Positions 16,463-25,314 of a stretch of 64,000 nt of DNA are shown here, one piece after another. Position 1 is the stretch's first letter. Each line of letters opens with the position of its first letter. Origin of the DNA: Thiocapsa roseopersicina (lineage in GTDB: Bacteria > Pseudomonadota > Gammaproteobacteria > Chromatiales > Chromatiaceae); the NCBI RefSeq assembly GCF_900106925.1, contig NZ_FNNZ01000012.1, positions 108,761-172,760 of the forward strand, given 5' to 3'. Below the pieces are notes generated by a model, which was not told the DNA's origin, made no database searches, and saw only the letters and a list, made by a program, of their open reading frames with translations. The position numbers and the translations under genes were made by a program.

Positions 16463-19400
16463 TCAAAGGTGGATCAGGTCCACCCCGTCACCGGGTGCCA
16501 GAAGACGGCTCAAGGCCCAGGCGATGGGCGACATCCGGCGCAGATCATCTGGCACACGGACCGAGGAGACGACACCCCAGCGCAGTTCGATGTGGGCCGC
16601 CGTAAGGCGGGCGTCCAGTTGCCGGATGCTCCTAGCGAGCAGGGCAGCCTGGGGCGAGCCGTGGCGAAGGGATTTCAGGGCTGGGATTTTCGCGTCGGAC
16701 CGCAACAGGGCCAGCAACAACTCGCAGGCGTTGCAATATGGGCGGCCGTAGAGCTTCCCGATACGCTCGCGGTCGTCCTCGGCGATGCGGTCCGGTACGC
16801 GGACGAGCAGGTTCGCCAGCGTGCGACGGCATTGGCCGATCAATATCGCCGACGCGTCCGGCCTCGCAGTGATCGTAGCGATCAGGCAAGGATGGCGCCA
16901 TACGGCGCGGGTCAGGGCTGCCATCGTGTGGCGAACCAGACCGGGACTAAAGTCATCGGGGCTGGAATGCCGCTCCAGCCGGGTCAGGAGCCGGGTCAGA
17001 ACCTCGGCACGCCCCGCGATGCCGTCGCCGGCGACAAGGCCGAGCAATCGTGCGACGCCGCTGTAGGCGTTGTCATCATTGCCCTCCGCCTGTTCCAGAT
17101 GCAGGATGCGCTCGACGACCTTCTCTGGTGCGTCCTGGTGCAAACAGGCCAGGATTTCCAGCGCGCGCGGGATGTCCGGCGCCCCTTCGCCAGATTGCAA
17201 CGCCGCCTCGATCAAGCGGTCGCGGAACGGCGGGAAAGCGGCCTGCACCTCTGGCGGGGCGTCGGACAGGCACCGGCCCGCGGACCAGCAGCGCTCGGTC
17301 GCGTGATATAGGAAGCCGAGATGTCGCGGATCGCCGAACCGGTCCAACGCGGTTGAGCCACTCAGGAACTTGGCCCACTCGGGCGACGATGGCGTGACCG
17401 CAAGGAGGGCATCCCTCTCCGGCCCGGACGTCGCGGCGTCGCGCTCACCAGATGACATCCACCGTGCGGTCACGCGCTCGAAAGGGGCTCCGGCAATCTC
17501 TACAGGCAGCACCGTTAGCGTGTAGCTGCTATTGAGGCCATAGCGGTAATCGAGTCGCAGCCTGATCAGCAGATCCTGGGCGAGCGGAAAGGCGCCGGAT
17601 TCCAGGCGCGCCTCCAGTGCCAGCGGCCGCCGCGAATGCCGATCCAGGATCAGGGGCAGGGCGTATTCGTGGCGTCCATGCGGCAGGGTGAGCGGCCTGG
17701 GTATCTCATGGGACAGCCTGGAACCGAACAACGGATCGACGGTTCCGGTCTCCAGCAACGGCAATTCGTCGTAGTGGCTCCCGTGGATGACCTCCAGCGC
17801 CAGGTCTGGCAGCCATTCCATCCAGGCAGGGCAACCGGCATCCCGGCGCAACAAGCACTCGCGTGCGCCGGCGGCGAGTTGGTGCGGCGCTAACCTAATC
17901 GCCTGCCGCAGGGGCCAGCGCCAAAGCGGTGACAGCGTCACCACGTTGCGTGCCTCCAGGCCTTTCGGAACTTCAGCGACGTCGAACGCGACGAATCGGC
18001 TAACAGGCAGCAGATCGGGGCCGCCGCCTGTAAACGCCGATACGTGCAAAAAGACATCTCGCCCCCGATCCGGCCTGAAATCGCGATCACTGGCATGGTT
18101 GGTCTCTTCGAGTCGTCCCGTCTGGATGAAGCCGAAACCCTTGTCCTGAGGGAAGACCTTGAGCCGCCCGACCCGGCGGTCTTGTGGCACCGGTATCGCG
18201 CCCGCGAAGGGGATCCCGACCAGCAGCCAGAACCCGATTCGCCCGGCGCCCTTCAGGGTCTCACCAACTGCGTCGCGCACGTGCCCGAGCCAGCGTTCCA
18301 CCCGCTGACTGAACCAGTCCGGGTCATGTCGCAGTTCGATATAACCGGCATTGCAGCCGCTGTCGCCCGGGACTTGGATGTCGAGCATGCCCCCCGACGC
18401 GACTAATCGCGCCAGTTCCCCGGTGCGGATCAGATCGTGGACAATTCGTTCGACCTGCGCATCGTCCGGAGGGGTGCCCAGAGTTCGACTGACGAGCCGC
18501 CGACCATAGACCAGAAGTACCTGCTGCCAGCCCAACAGGTCGAGGTTCTCGCTGGGCGGCAGGGGCGGCTTGCGTTCCCAGTACAAGCCCCCGGATTCCG
18601 GCTTCGCGTGCCGCAGGCGGGGATCATGGCACGCTGTCAGCAGTGTCACGGTCGCCCCATCGAACGCCAGGTCCACCACGGCGATGTTGGTGCCGGGTGG
18701 CAACCGCTGTTCGGCGTCGGAGAGCGATAGGCCCCAGGCCGTTGCAGCCGCCACGCTGCGCCAAACCGACAGCGCCTCTGGGAAGGCGCCGCCGACCGCG
18801 GTGCGCAACGCCCGCTGGGCGAACGCATCCAGACCATCCGGCAGAGTCCAGGCCACCTGGGCGCCGGCTAGTGTCGGGATGGCCAGTCCATCCACCAGCC
18901 GGCGCGCCGCCAGCGATAGCAGGCCGGGGTCTGCGTCCGGGTCCGGGTCGAGAACATCCCCGAGGCACCAGGCAGTGCGGTGGTTTGCGCCGAGCGCCAC
19001 CCGCCGGTCCTGGTGGCCATCGAGCCATTCGACCCCGTCACCCCCACCAGGTAGCGCGCAGGCTAGGGTCCAGGCGGCCAGGTTGTCCTGGTTGGAGGAA
19101 CCGGTGACGACATGCGCCGCAGTGGCATCGAGTTCGATCCCGGCCGGGCCGTCGAGGTTGAGACCCGGTGCTGTCGCGCCTGGCTGATCCGCCGGTGTCA
19201 AGCGCAATTTGCAGGCTTTCAGAATCTGGCCGCTCACTAATGCCGCCAGCTCCCGCAGCCCTTGCAGGTCTGCATGTCCCTGGCGGGTGCCGGTGATCCG
19301 CCCATCGGTCTCCCGCACCGCGAGCGCAATGCCGCGGCCGGGCACCGGTGGACCGGTTTCGGCGTTGATCTCAAAGCACATTCCGTCGCCAACGGCCTGC

Positions 19401-20497
19401 TCGCCCCGACCGATCAGCTCGACCTGCAGCCAGCGCCCGTCGGCGGTGATGCGGAGGTGATGCACGCCGACCGTCCGGCGCTGGCGGACCAGCAGCGGGA
19501 GTGGCGGGTTCGGCGTCCAGCGCGGACCCTCGGGGCCGCTGCCGAGCACTGCCAGACCGACCGGCTCCCCGTCGTCGCGCCCGCGCAGCACGAGGGCGAG
19601 GTCGTCCGCGACTTCGAACAGCCCGCTGGCGCAAAGCCGGGCCGTGACCATCCAGGCCGACAGCGAGCACACGCGTCGCAACAGGTCCGGCCAGGCGCGT
19701 CGCAGGGCCTCGTCTTCCTCGCGCAGCCACTTCCATGCGCGATAGACCTTCGCATAGAGCGGATCACCGAGCAGGACGTTGTTCGGCCGGATGAGGGTCA
19801 GCGTCGGGAGCTCCGCCAATGCCGAGCGGCGCAGGCGCTCGTCGAACAAACGGACGATACGATCGAGCTCCATCACGCGCGCTTGATCGTCCTCACCGTC
19901 GCTATCATAGGCTCGAGCCCTGGCTAGGCGCTCGGTTGCGCGGCGGACCAGGATGCGGGCAAAGGCGCCGAGCAGCCGATTCTCGCTGGTGTCCGAGCTG
20001 AACTCACGCCGCACGCCCAGAGCATGGGTGCGACCGGCCAGCTTCTCGCGCACCGTGCGGCCGGGCTGGCGCGCGAGCCAGGCGACGGAGCGGTTGTCGA
20101 CCTCCCGCAACTGGTACAACGGTACTTGCGCATGGGTGCGCACGATGCGCTGGCGGTGGCGTGCCAGCAGATGAGCAAAGGGCTCAGCCGCGAAGCAGGC
20201 GGCCGCGAACAGCCGGTCATGGGGGAAGGGCCGCCGGCCGGCGACGGCCGCGGCGTCCAGGTCCGCGAGCAAAGCGGTCAGCGGCTGGGGCAGCGCGTCG
20301 CCGGTCAGCGCGTCGGTGCATGCAATCACCGAGAAGCAGTGTTCGACGACCTGGTGGGTGATCCACCAGGCGGCCGCCGCGCATGGTTCGGCGGACGCAG
20401 CCAGGGACTCCAGCTCATCCAGCGCGGGCAGCGGCGGGGCCCGGGCGGCGTCGGCGTCCTCCGGCAAGAAACCCGGCCTGCGGGTGGTGCCGGTCAT
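16463..20497 (-). CDS. large DUF2357-type McrC-like protein with an inserted cold-shock domain
   Basis: A 1344-residue protein whose ATG overlaps the stop of the McrB-like gene as ATGA. Residues about 120-200 contain REVDNRSVAWLARQPGRTVR and VRREFSSDTSENRLLGAFAR, the pattern of DUF2357 proteins, which accompany McrB-like GTPases and often carry a PD-(D/E)XK nuclease. I cannot place the catalytic D..ExK. Near 780-850 a cold-shock (CSD/OB) domain is clear: GRLKVFPQDKGFGFIQTG and later DVFLHVSAF, implying single-stranded RNA/DNA binding. The C-terminal 450 residues are unrecognised. With the upstream GTPase it should form an McrBC-like nucleic-acid-cutting pair. Confidence 0.72.
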   Translation of the reverse strand: MTGTTRRPGFLPEDADAARAPPLPALDELESLAASAEPCAAAAWWITHQVVEHCFSVIACTDALTGDALPQPLTALLADLDAAAVAGRRPFPHDRLFAAACFAAEPFAHLLARHRQRIVRTHAQVPLYQLREVDNRSVAWLARQPGRTVREKLAGRTHALGVRREFSSDTSENRLLGAFARILVRRATERLARARAYDSDGEDDQARVMELDRIVRLFDERLRRSALAELPTLTLIRPNNVLLGDPLYAKVYRAWKWLREEDEALRRAWPDLLRRVCSLSAWMVTARLCASGLFEVADDLALVLRGRDDGEPVGLAVLGSGPEGPRWTPNPPLPLLVRQRRTVGVHHLRITADGRWLQVELIGRGEQAVGDGMCFEINAETGPPVPGRGIALAVRETDGRITGTRQGHADLQGLRELAALVSGQILKACKLRLTPADQPGATAPGLNLDGPAGIELDATAAHVVTGSSNQDNLAAWTLACALPGGGDGVEWLDGHQDRRVALGANHRTAWCLGDVLDPDPDADPGLLSLAARRLVDGLAIPTLAGAQVAWTLPDGLDAFAQRALRTAVGGAFPEALSVWRSVAAATAWGLSLSDAEQRLPPGTNIAVVDLAFDGATVTLLTACHDPRLRHAKPESGGLYWERKPPLPPSENLDLLGWQQVLLVYGRRLVSRTLGTPPDDAQVERIVHDLIRTGELARLVASGGMLDIQVPGDSGCNAGYIELRHDPDWFSQRVERWLGHVRDAVGETLKGAGRIGFWLLVGIPFAGAIPVPQDRRVGRLKVFPQDKGFGFIQTGRLEETNHASDRDFRPDRGRDVFLHVSAFTGGGPDLLPVSRFVAFDVAEVPKGLEARNVVTLSPLWRWPLRQAIRLAPHQLAAGARECLLRRDAGCPAWMEWLPDLALEVIHGSHYDELPLLETGTVDPLFGSRLSHEIPRPLTLPHGRHEYALPLILDRHSRRPLALEARLESGAFPLAQDLLIRLRLDYRYGLNSSYTLTVLPVEIAGAPFERVTARWMSSGERDAATSGPERDALLAVTPSSPEWAKFLSGSTALDRFGDPRHLGFLYHATERCWSAGRCLSDAPPEVQAAFPPFRDRLIEAALQSGEGAPDIPRALEILACLHQDAPEKVVERILHLEQAEGNDDNAYSGVARLLGLVAGDGIAGRAEVLTRLLTRLERHSSPDDFSPGLVRHTMAALTRAVWRHPCLIATITARPDASAILIGQCRRTLANLLVRVPDRIAEDDRERIGKLYGRPYCNACELLLALLRSDAKIPALKSLRHGSPQAALLARSIRQLDARLTAAHIELRWGVVSSVRVPDDLRRMSPIAWALSRLLAPGDGVDLIHL

Positions 20498-23019
20498 TGG
20501 GCGTTCTCCAGGTAACGGGCACTGCTCCAGACGAAGGCCCCGGCCCCCACCCGGCAGGCGATGTCGAAGTCCTCCGCCAGGCTCAGCCCCAGATCCGGGT
20601 TCTCGATCTGCTGGCGAATCGGATCCAGGCAGTTGCGCTTCGCGTCGCCGCTGGTCTCGATGCCGCGCAGCTTACTCATCACCTTCAGCACCATCTGGTC
20701 CTCGAAGGCGCGGCGCATGGCCCGTTCGCGGGCCTCGCTGTCGTTGCGCGCGCGGGCGTCACGCACCTCCGGATGGTTGGCCAGGTAGGCCTCAACCGCC
20801 TGCCAGACACGGTGCCCCAGCGCACGGCCGACCTGTTCCAGGGCCGTGTTGATCGTCTCCAGCACCTCCCGGTAGGGCGCCATCTCCTCCTCCGTGAACG
20901 GCGAACGCGGTTCCTGCCAGCCCTCCCAGATCGCCCGATCCAGCAGCGGCACGGCCGACGCCAGGGTCACCTCGGCGCGACGATGCAGGGTGCGCGGGCG
21001 GGGGAAGAACAACAGGTTGCTGCGGTCGATGACCTTGTCCGACAGCGCCTTCGTAGTCTCGTCCTCGTTCATCGTGCCGACCCACAGCACGTTGCGCCCG
21101 AGCTTCAGCGGATAGGGGTCCATTCCCGCCCCTAGGTCGATGTCCAGCGCGACATCCTCGCGTTCGCCGCGGCGCGCCTCCAGTTTGCTCAGTAGGTCGC
21201 TGAAGTACTGCTCCACATGGGCCAGGTTCATCTCGTCGAGCAACACCAGCAACAGGCGCCCGCCCAGACCCTTGGAATGGGCCGGATCATCCGACGCGTG
21301 CTGTGCCTGCACCATGGCCCGCAATAGCGTGGTGGCGTTGAACCGGTTGTCCACCGAGTTGAAAAAGCCGAACAGGGACTGCGGGCTGTCCCAATTGGGC
21401 TGCACCGGTACCCCCAGGAAGGCCAGGCCGCCGAATCGGGCGTAGAGCCGCGGCAGCTCCGACTTGCCGGTTCCGCTGACACCGGCAAGCACCGCGAGAG
21501 GCGATAGCTCGGCGGTCTTCAGCGCCGTGTGAAAGGCATGGACTAGGCGGGGCGGGAAGCGCAGGCCGCTCTCCTCGCAGCGCTCGACGATCCCGTTCAG
21601 CCAGTCGAGCTCGCTGATCGCCACCGCCGGCGCATTCTTGAAATCGAGCACCCAGGGTTGGGTGATCGGCCGGATCCGGGCGTCGCGCTCCGCAGCGGGC
21701 TGATACAGCCCTCGCATACGCTCGACCTCGGCGGCATACTTCTCCATCTCGGTGACCAGCACATCCCGTCGTCGGCGCAGCACTTCCAGTTCATCCCGCT
21801 GGCTTTCGAGTTCCTGAACGCCGATGACCCATCGCCCGCGCTCGGCGCGCAATGTGTTGAGTTTGCGCAGCAGGTTCTCGCGGTCCGCGGCCCAGCCTCG
21901 TTCCTGCTCCTGCAGCGCGACCAGGCGTTCCTTGTCGGTGGCGCTCGGGCGCGCCAGCAGTTCCTGCTCCAGCGACCGGATCTTCCGGTGCGCCTCATCG
22001 AGCCGCCGCAAGGCCTCCTCGGGGCCACCATCGAAGCGTTCCAGCAACTCTTGCTGGCTGTCCAATTGCCGGTGCAGGTCATCACGCTCGTCGCGCACCC
22101 GGTGGTAGTCCCGCCGGGCTTGGTCCAGCGCCCTGGTCAATTCGTCAACCTGCTCCCGAGCGCGTTCCGCGATGGTCTGTTCCATGCCGGCCCGCCGGCC
22201 CTCGAGATCCTCCTCACGCCAGCTGATTTCACCCTCGCGACGGGCAAGCTTCGCCTGCTCCTCCGTGAGTGCATCCTGCTCGGTCTTGAGCCGATCGAGC
22301 CGCTGCGCAAAGGCCTCTTCCCGCTTTTCATGGGTCTGCCTGTAACGCTCGCGCTCCGCCGCCAGCCCCGCCCCGGCCTGTTCCCTCAGGGCCGCGAGTT
22401 CCGCCTCCAGGGTCTTCAGGCGCTCTGCGCGTTCAGCGTCCAGGCGAGCGTGGAGGTCAGCGACGGCATCCTGCCGGGCCTGGTCGATCAGGGTCTGCAG
22501 CGTCGTGAACTCCTGCTGCAGCACGCAACGACGCTCCTCAAGTGCCGTCAGGGCCGCCTGGTTTAGGGCCGGGAAACCAGCCTCGGCGGCGATCTCGCGC
22601 TCGGCCAGCGCGCGCGTCTGTTCCTGGATCTTGGCCTCCCGGGCAGCAAGGGCCTGCTCCCGCGCAAGCTGAGCCTCCCAGGCATGGGCCAGATCGGCTT
22701 CACGCTGTTCCAATCCGCCCACCCGCGCGGCCAGCATGCGATCACGCGTGCTCAGGTTGGCCTCGCGTTGCGCCAACGCCGCCTCGCGCTGATCCAGGGC
22801 CGCGCCGGGCTCCGTTGCGTTGGCGACGTCCGTCGCGCTGCCCGCGGGCCCGGAAGATGGAACGGGCTTCGTGCAGGCGTTGGCGCTTTGATCATCGCCT
22901 TGTCCCGCTCTGAGTAATTCGACCAGTTCCTGATCGTCCTGTGGCGACATAGAGTCATCTACTCCAGTGCCGATGGGCTTGTCCGAATGGTCAGGATGCG
23001 CGACCTGATTCTTGTTCAT
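20494..23019 (-). CDS. McrB-like AAA+ GTPase with long N-terminal coiled coil
   Basis: An 841-residue protein. Residues about 65-430 are almost continuous glutamate/arginine-rich coiled coil, replacing the DNA-binding domain seen in McrB. The C-terminal motor has Walker A LAGVSGTGKSELPRLYARF (near 515), Walker B LLDEMNLAHVEQYFSDLLS (near 592) and sensor VGTMNEDETTKALSDKV (near 650). DEMNLA..YFSD and the TMNxD signature define McrB-type GTPases of two-component restriction systems. It is coupled by a 4-base overlap to the DUF2357 gene, its likely nuclease partner. Confidence 0.85.
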   Translation of the reverse strand: MNKNQVAHPDHSDKPIGTGVDDSMSPQDDQELVELLRAGQGDDQSANACTKPVPSSGPAGSATDVANATEPGAALDQREAALAQREANLSTRDRMLAARVGGLEQREADLAHAWEAQLAREQALAAREAKIQEQTRALAEREIAAEAGFPALNQAALTALEERRCVLQQEFTTLQTLIDQARQDAVADLHARLDAERAERLKTLEAELAALREQAGAGLAAERERYRQTHEKREEAFAQRLDRLKTEQDALTEEQAKLARREGEISWREEDLEGRRAGMEQTIAERAREQVDELTRALDQARRDYHRVRDERDDLHRQLDSQQELLERFDGGPEEALRRLDEAHRKIRSLEQELLARPSATDKERLVALQEQERGWAADRENLLRKLNTLRAERGRWVIGVQELESQRDELEVLRRRRDVLVTEMEKYAAEVERMRGLYQPAAERDARIRPITQPWVLDFKNAPAVAISELDWLNGIVERCEESGLRFPPRLVHAFHTALKTAELSPLAVLAGVSGTGKSELPRLYARFGGLAFLGVPVQPNWDSPQSLFGFFNSVDNRFNATTLLRAMVQAQHASDDPAHSKGLGGRLLLVLLDEMNLAHVEQYFSDLLSKLEARRGEREDVALDIDLGAGMDPYPLKLGRNVLWVGTMNEDETTKALSDKVIDRSNLLFFPRPRTLHRRAEVTLASAVPLLDRAIWEGWQEPRSPFTEEEMAPYREVLETINTALEQVGRALGHRVWQAVEAYLANHPEVRDARARNDSEARERAMRRAFEDQMVLKVMSKLRGIETSGDAKRNCLDPIRQQIENPDLGLSLAEDFDIACRVGAGAFVWSSARYLENAQ

Positions 23020-23073
23020 CGATCACTCCTGAAACCGCTGTTCTGCAATCGTCCGCCACCCATGGCCGGCCAC

Positions 23074-25314
23074 TCAGGCGCCCGCCGTCGCCTCATCCAA
23101 GGCGTCCAGCACCAGGCGCACGTCTGCAATCAACCGCTCATGCAATGCCAGCGCCTCGGTCGGTTCAATCATCACCAGATCCGCGTGACCGCGCGCCTTG
23201 ACCAGTCGGGCGACCAGCAGCAGGAAGTCTGGGCAGGCCGTCGCCACCGCCCGCACTGGGTGTCTTGGGTCCGCGCCGGCGGCCAGCAACAGGGCGACCA
23301 TTCGCGCCGACAGGGTCTCGCCGCCGCCCGCCGCTGCCCGGCGCACCCGCTCGACCTGGGCATGGGTCAATGCGGCTGGCAGGGCCCCGTGGTCGTCGAG
23401 GGCGAAGCCGAGGGCGGCCGCCACCGCAGTGATGTGCGCCGCGTTCCGGTCTTTATCTTCGCCCAGCGCGTGGTCGGGCGGTTCGCCGCCCGCGGGCGCG
23501 GCAACCTGGTCGATCTCGTCCAGCAGGGCCTCGAAGGCGATGGCTGCGGCAACGACGAAGTCCCGCAGACGGCCGCCCAGGATATCGGCGCTGGCAGCCC
23601 CGGCTTCGGTTAGTTTGGCAAGGGTGATCGCCGTAGTCTCCATCTCGATCAGTCGGGTGTGCAGTTGTGGCCGCTCATCGCTTCCCGAATACTGGTTCCT
23701 GACCCGTTGCTCCGCTTGGGCGCGGATGCGCAACAGCAGGTCCAGACCGGCGGCACCGACCGCCGCCGGCGCCGGTGCGCCGGCAGGTCCGACGCCGACC
23801 AGGGCGCGCAGAAGGTCGAACAGCCGGTCCTGATCCGCGCTGGCCTCCGCAAGGTTCGGGGGCCTCTCGCTGAAATGCTGGCCGCGGTTGCGCAGTTGCT
23901 GGAAGCGAGCCATTAGCGCCAGCGCCCAGGGACAGTCCCGCCCCAGGCCGGCCAGCGGGTAGGGATGATGCAATCGGGTCGCTAGCAGTGCCGCGGTGAG
24001 CCGGCCCGGCAGCGACCGGTTACCGTCCAGCAGCGCGCCCTTCACCACCGCCCGGGAGACGCGCAGCAGTCGCCGGGTCTCCTCTGTGGTCTCGAAACCG
24101 AGGATCACGGCAACGTTCATGCACAGATCGGCGTTGTGTTCCGGGTCGGGCGTCAGCGCCGCGAGCAGTTCAGGGTCCGGATACAGGCCGACCAGCCAGC
24201 CGAGCACAGTCTCCAGCGCCGTGTGGGCTTTGCCATAGGCGTCATCCAAAGCACGGGCCATGCCAGGTCCGCCGGCGTGCGCATGGGCCAGCGCCTCCTC
24301 GGCCCCCGCCAGGTGCCTTAGGGCCTCAACGGGTAGCAGGTCCACGGCCTCGCCCAGCCGTAGGCGGACGCGCTCGCCGGCGGCCCGTGCTGCGTCGTCC
24401 AGAACCTGCGCGAGTTCGGTCTCATCCACCTGCCATGCCTCGCCGGTGAGTCTCTCGATCAGACGTCGCATGCCTTGCTGATCCTGCTGCGCCAGATCGT
24501 TGATGGTCGGGCGCAGCAGGTCGCTGACCCCGAGACCGCAGGGGTCGGTTACCATCCAGCTGCGCTGACCGGCATCGTCCGGCGCGAACAGGCATACGGT
24601 GATGAAGGTCGGCTCCCCGACCGGGCTGAGCACCCGCACGCCTTGACGGGCGAGCAGGTTCGGATCGAGCACGTCCGGGTTGGCCTTTTCCCACTCTTGC
24701 CGGAAGGCCATGGCGCGTCGCCGGTGAGATCGCGCCGCCTTGATGATGTCCCGCGCCGAGGGCCGGAGGACAACGGGCGCGCGGCCATCCGGCCACAGAT
24801 AGCGCGCGTTGTCGAACCGCGGGTTGCCGATAGTCCCGCGGCGCAGCCGGACGCTGTGCTGCTGGTCGGGCAGATCCGCGCAGTCGGTCACTGGCAGTTC
24901 ACCACGACGCAACCGTCGCCATAGCCTGCCGCTGAGGCCATCGACGAACACCCAGGCGACCTCTTCGATCTCCGGCGGCTCGTCCTCCTCGGCCAGTAGG
25001 CGCAGCGCGCGCTCGGTCGGGCTGGCTGCCTGATCGAGCAGATCGATGTCTCGCAACTGGTCCAGCAGAAAGTCCACCAGGTCCGTCGGCAACTCCAGAC
25101 GGGCGCTGATCTGCTCGGGCCACCGCATCCCGGCCCGGCACAGATCGAGCACGGCGCGCTGAAAGAGGTTCAACGCCCTGTTGCGGGGGGCGGGGATCAG
25201 CAACTTGAAGGCATGAACCGGCCACAGCAGCCAGCGGCGGCTACCCCAGCGCAACGGTTGCGAGTTGGCCCCGAGGTCGATGATCGGGGTGGTCCGGTCA
25301 AAGCCGCTCGGCAT
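23074..25314 (-). CDS. large winged-helix-like protein of unknown function
   Basis: A 746-residue protein that I cannot assign. Residues about 45-110 (ALNLFQRAVLDLCRAGMRWP then ARLELPTDLVDFLLDQLRDI) look like a winged helix near the N-terminus. The rest is mostly alanine/leucine-rich helix with no Walker, nuclease or methylase motif. Its start lies 17 bases inside the helicase gene, and 54 bases separate it from the McrB-like gene, so all belong to one operon. It may be the specificity or adaptor subunit linking the helicase to the McrBC-like pair. Confidence 0.7.
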   Translation of the reverse strand: MPSGFDRTTPIIDLGANSQPLRWGSRRWLLWPVHAFKLLIPAPRNRALNLFQRAVLDLCRAGMRWPEQISARLELPTDLVDFLLDQLRDIDLLDQAASPTERALRLLAEEDEPPEIEEVAWVFVDGLSGRLWRRLRRGELPVTDCADLPDQQHSVRLRRGTIGNPRFDNARYLWPDGRAPVVLRPSARDIIKAARSHRRRAMAFRQEWEKANPDVLDPNLLARQGVRVLSPVGEPTFITVCLFAPDDAGQRSWMVTDPCGLGVSDLLRPTINDLAQQDQQGMRRLIERLTGEAWQVDETELAQVLDDAARAAGERVRLRLGEAVDLLPVEALRHLAGAEEALAHAHAGGPGMARALDDAYGKAHTALETVLGWLVGLYPDPELLAALTPDPEHNADLCMNVAVILGFETTEETRRLLRVSRAVVKGALLDGNRSLPGRLTAALLATRLHHPYPLAGLGRDCPWALALMARFQQLRNRGQHFSERPPNLAEASADQDRLFDLLRALVGVGPAGAPAPAAVGAAGLDLLLRIRAQAEQRVRNQYSGSDERPQLHTRLIEMETTAITLAKLTEAGAASADILGGRLRDFVVAAAIAFEALLDEIDQVAAPAGGEPPDHALGEDKDRNAAHITAVAAALGFALDDHGALPAALTHAQVERVRRAAAGGGETLSARMVALLLAAGADPRHPVRAVATACPDFLLLVARLVKARGHADLVMIEPTEALALHERLIADVRLVLDALDEATAGA

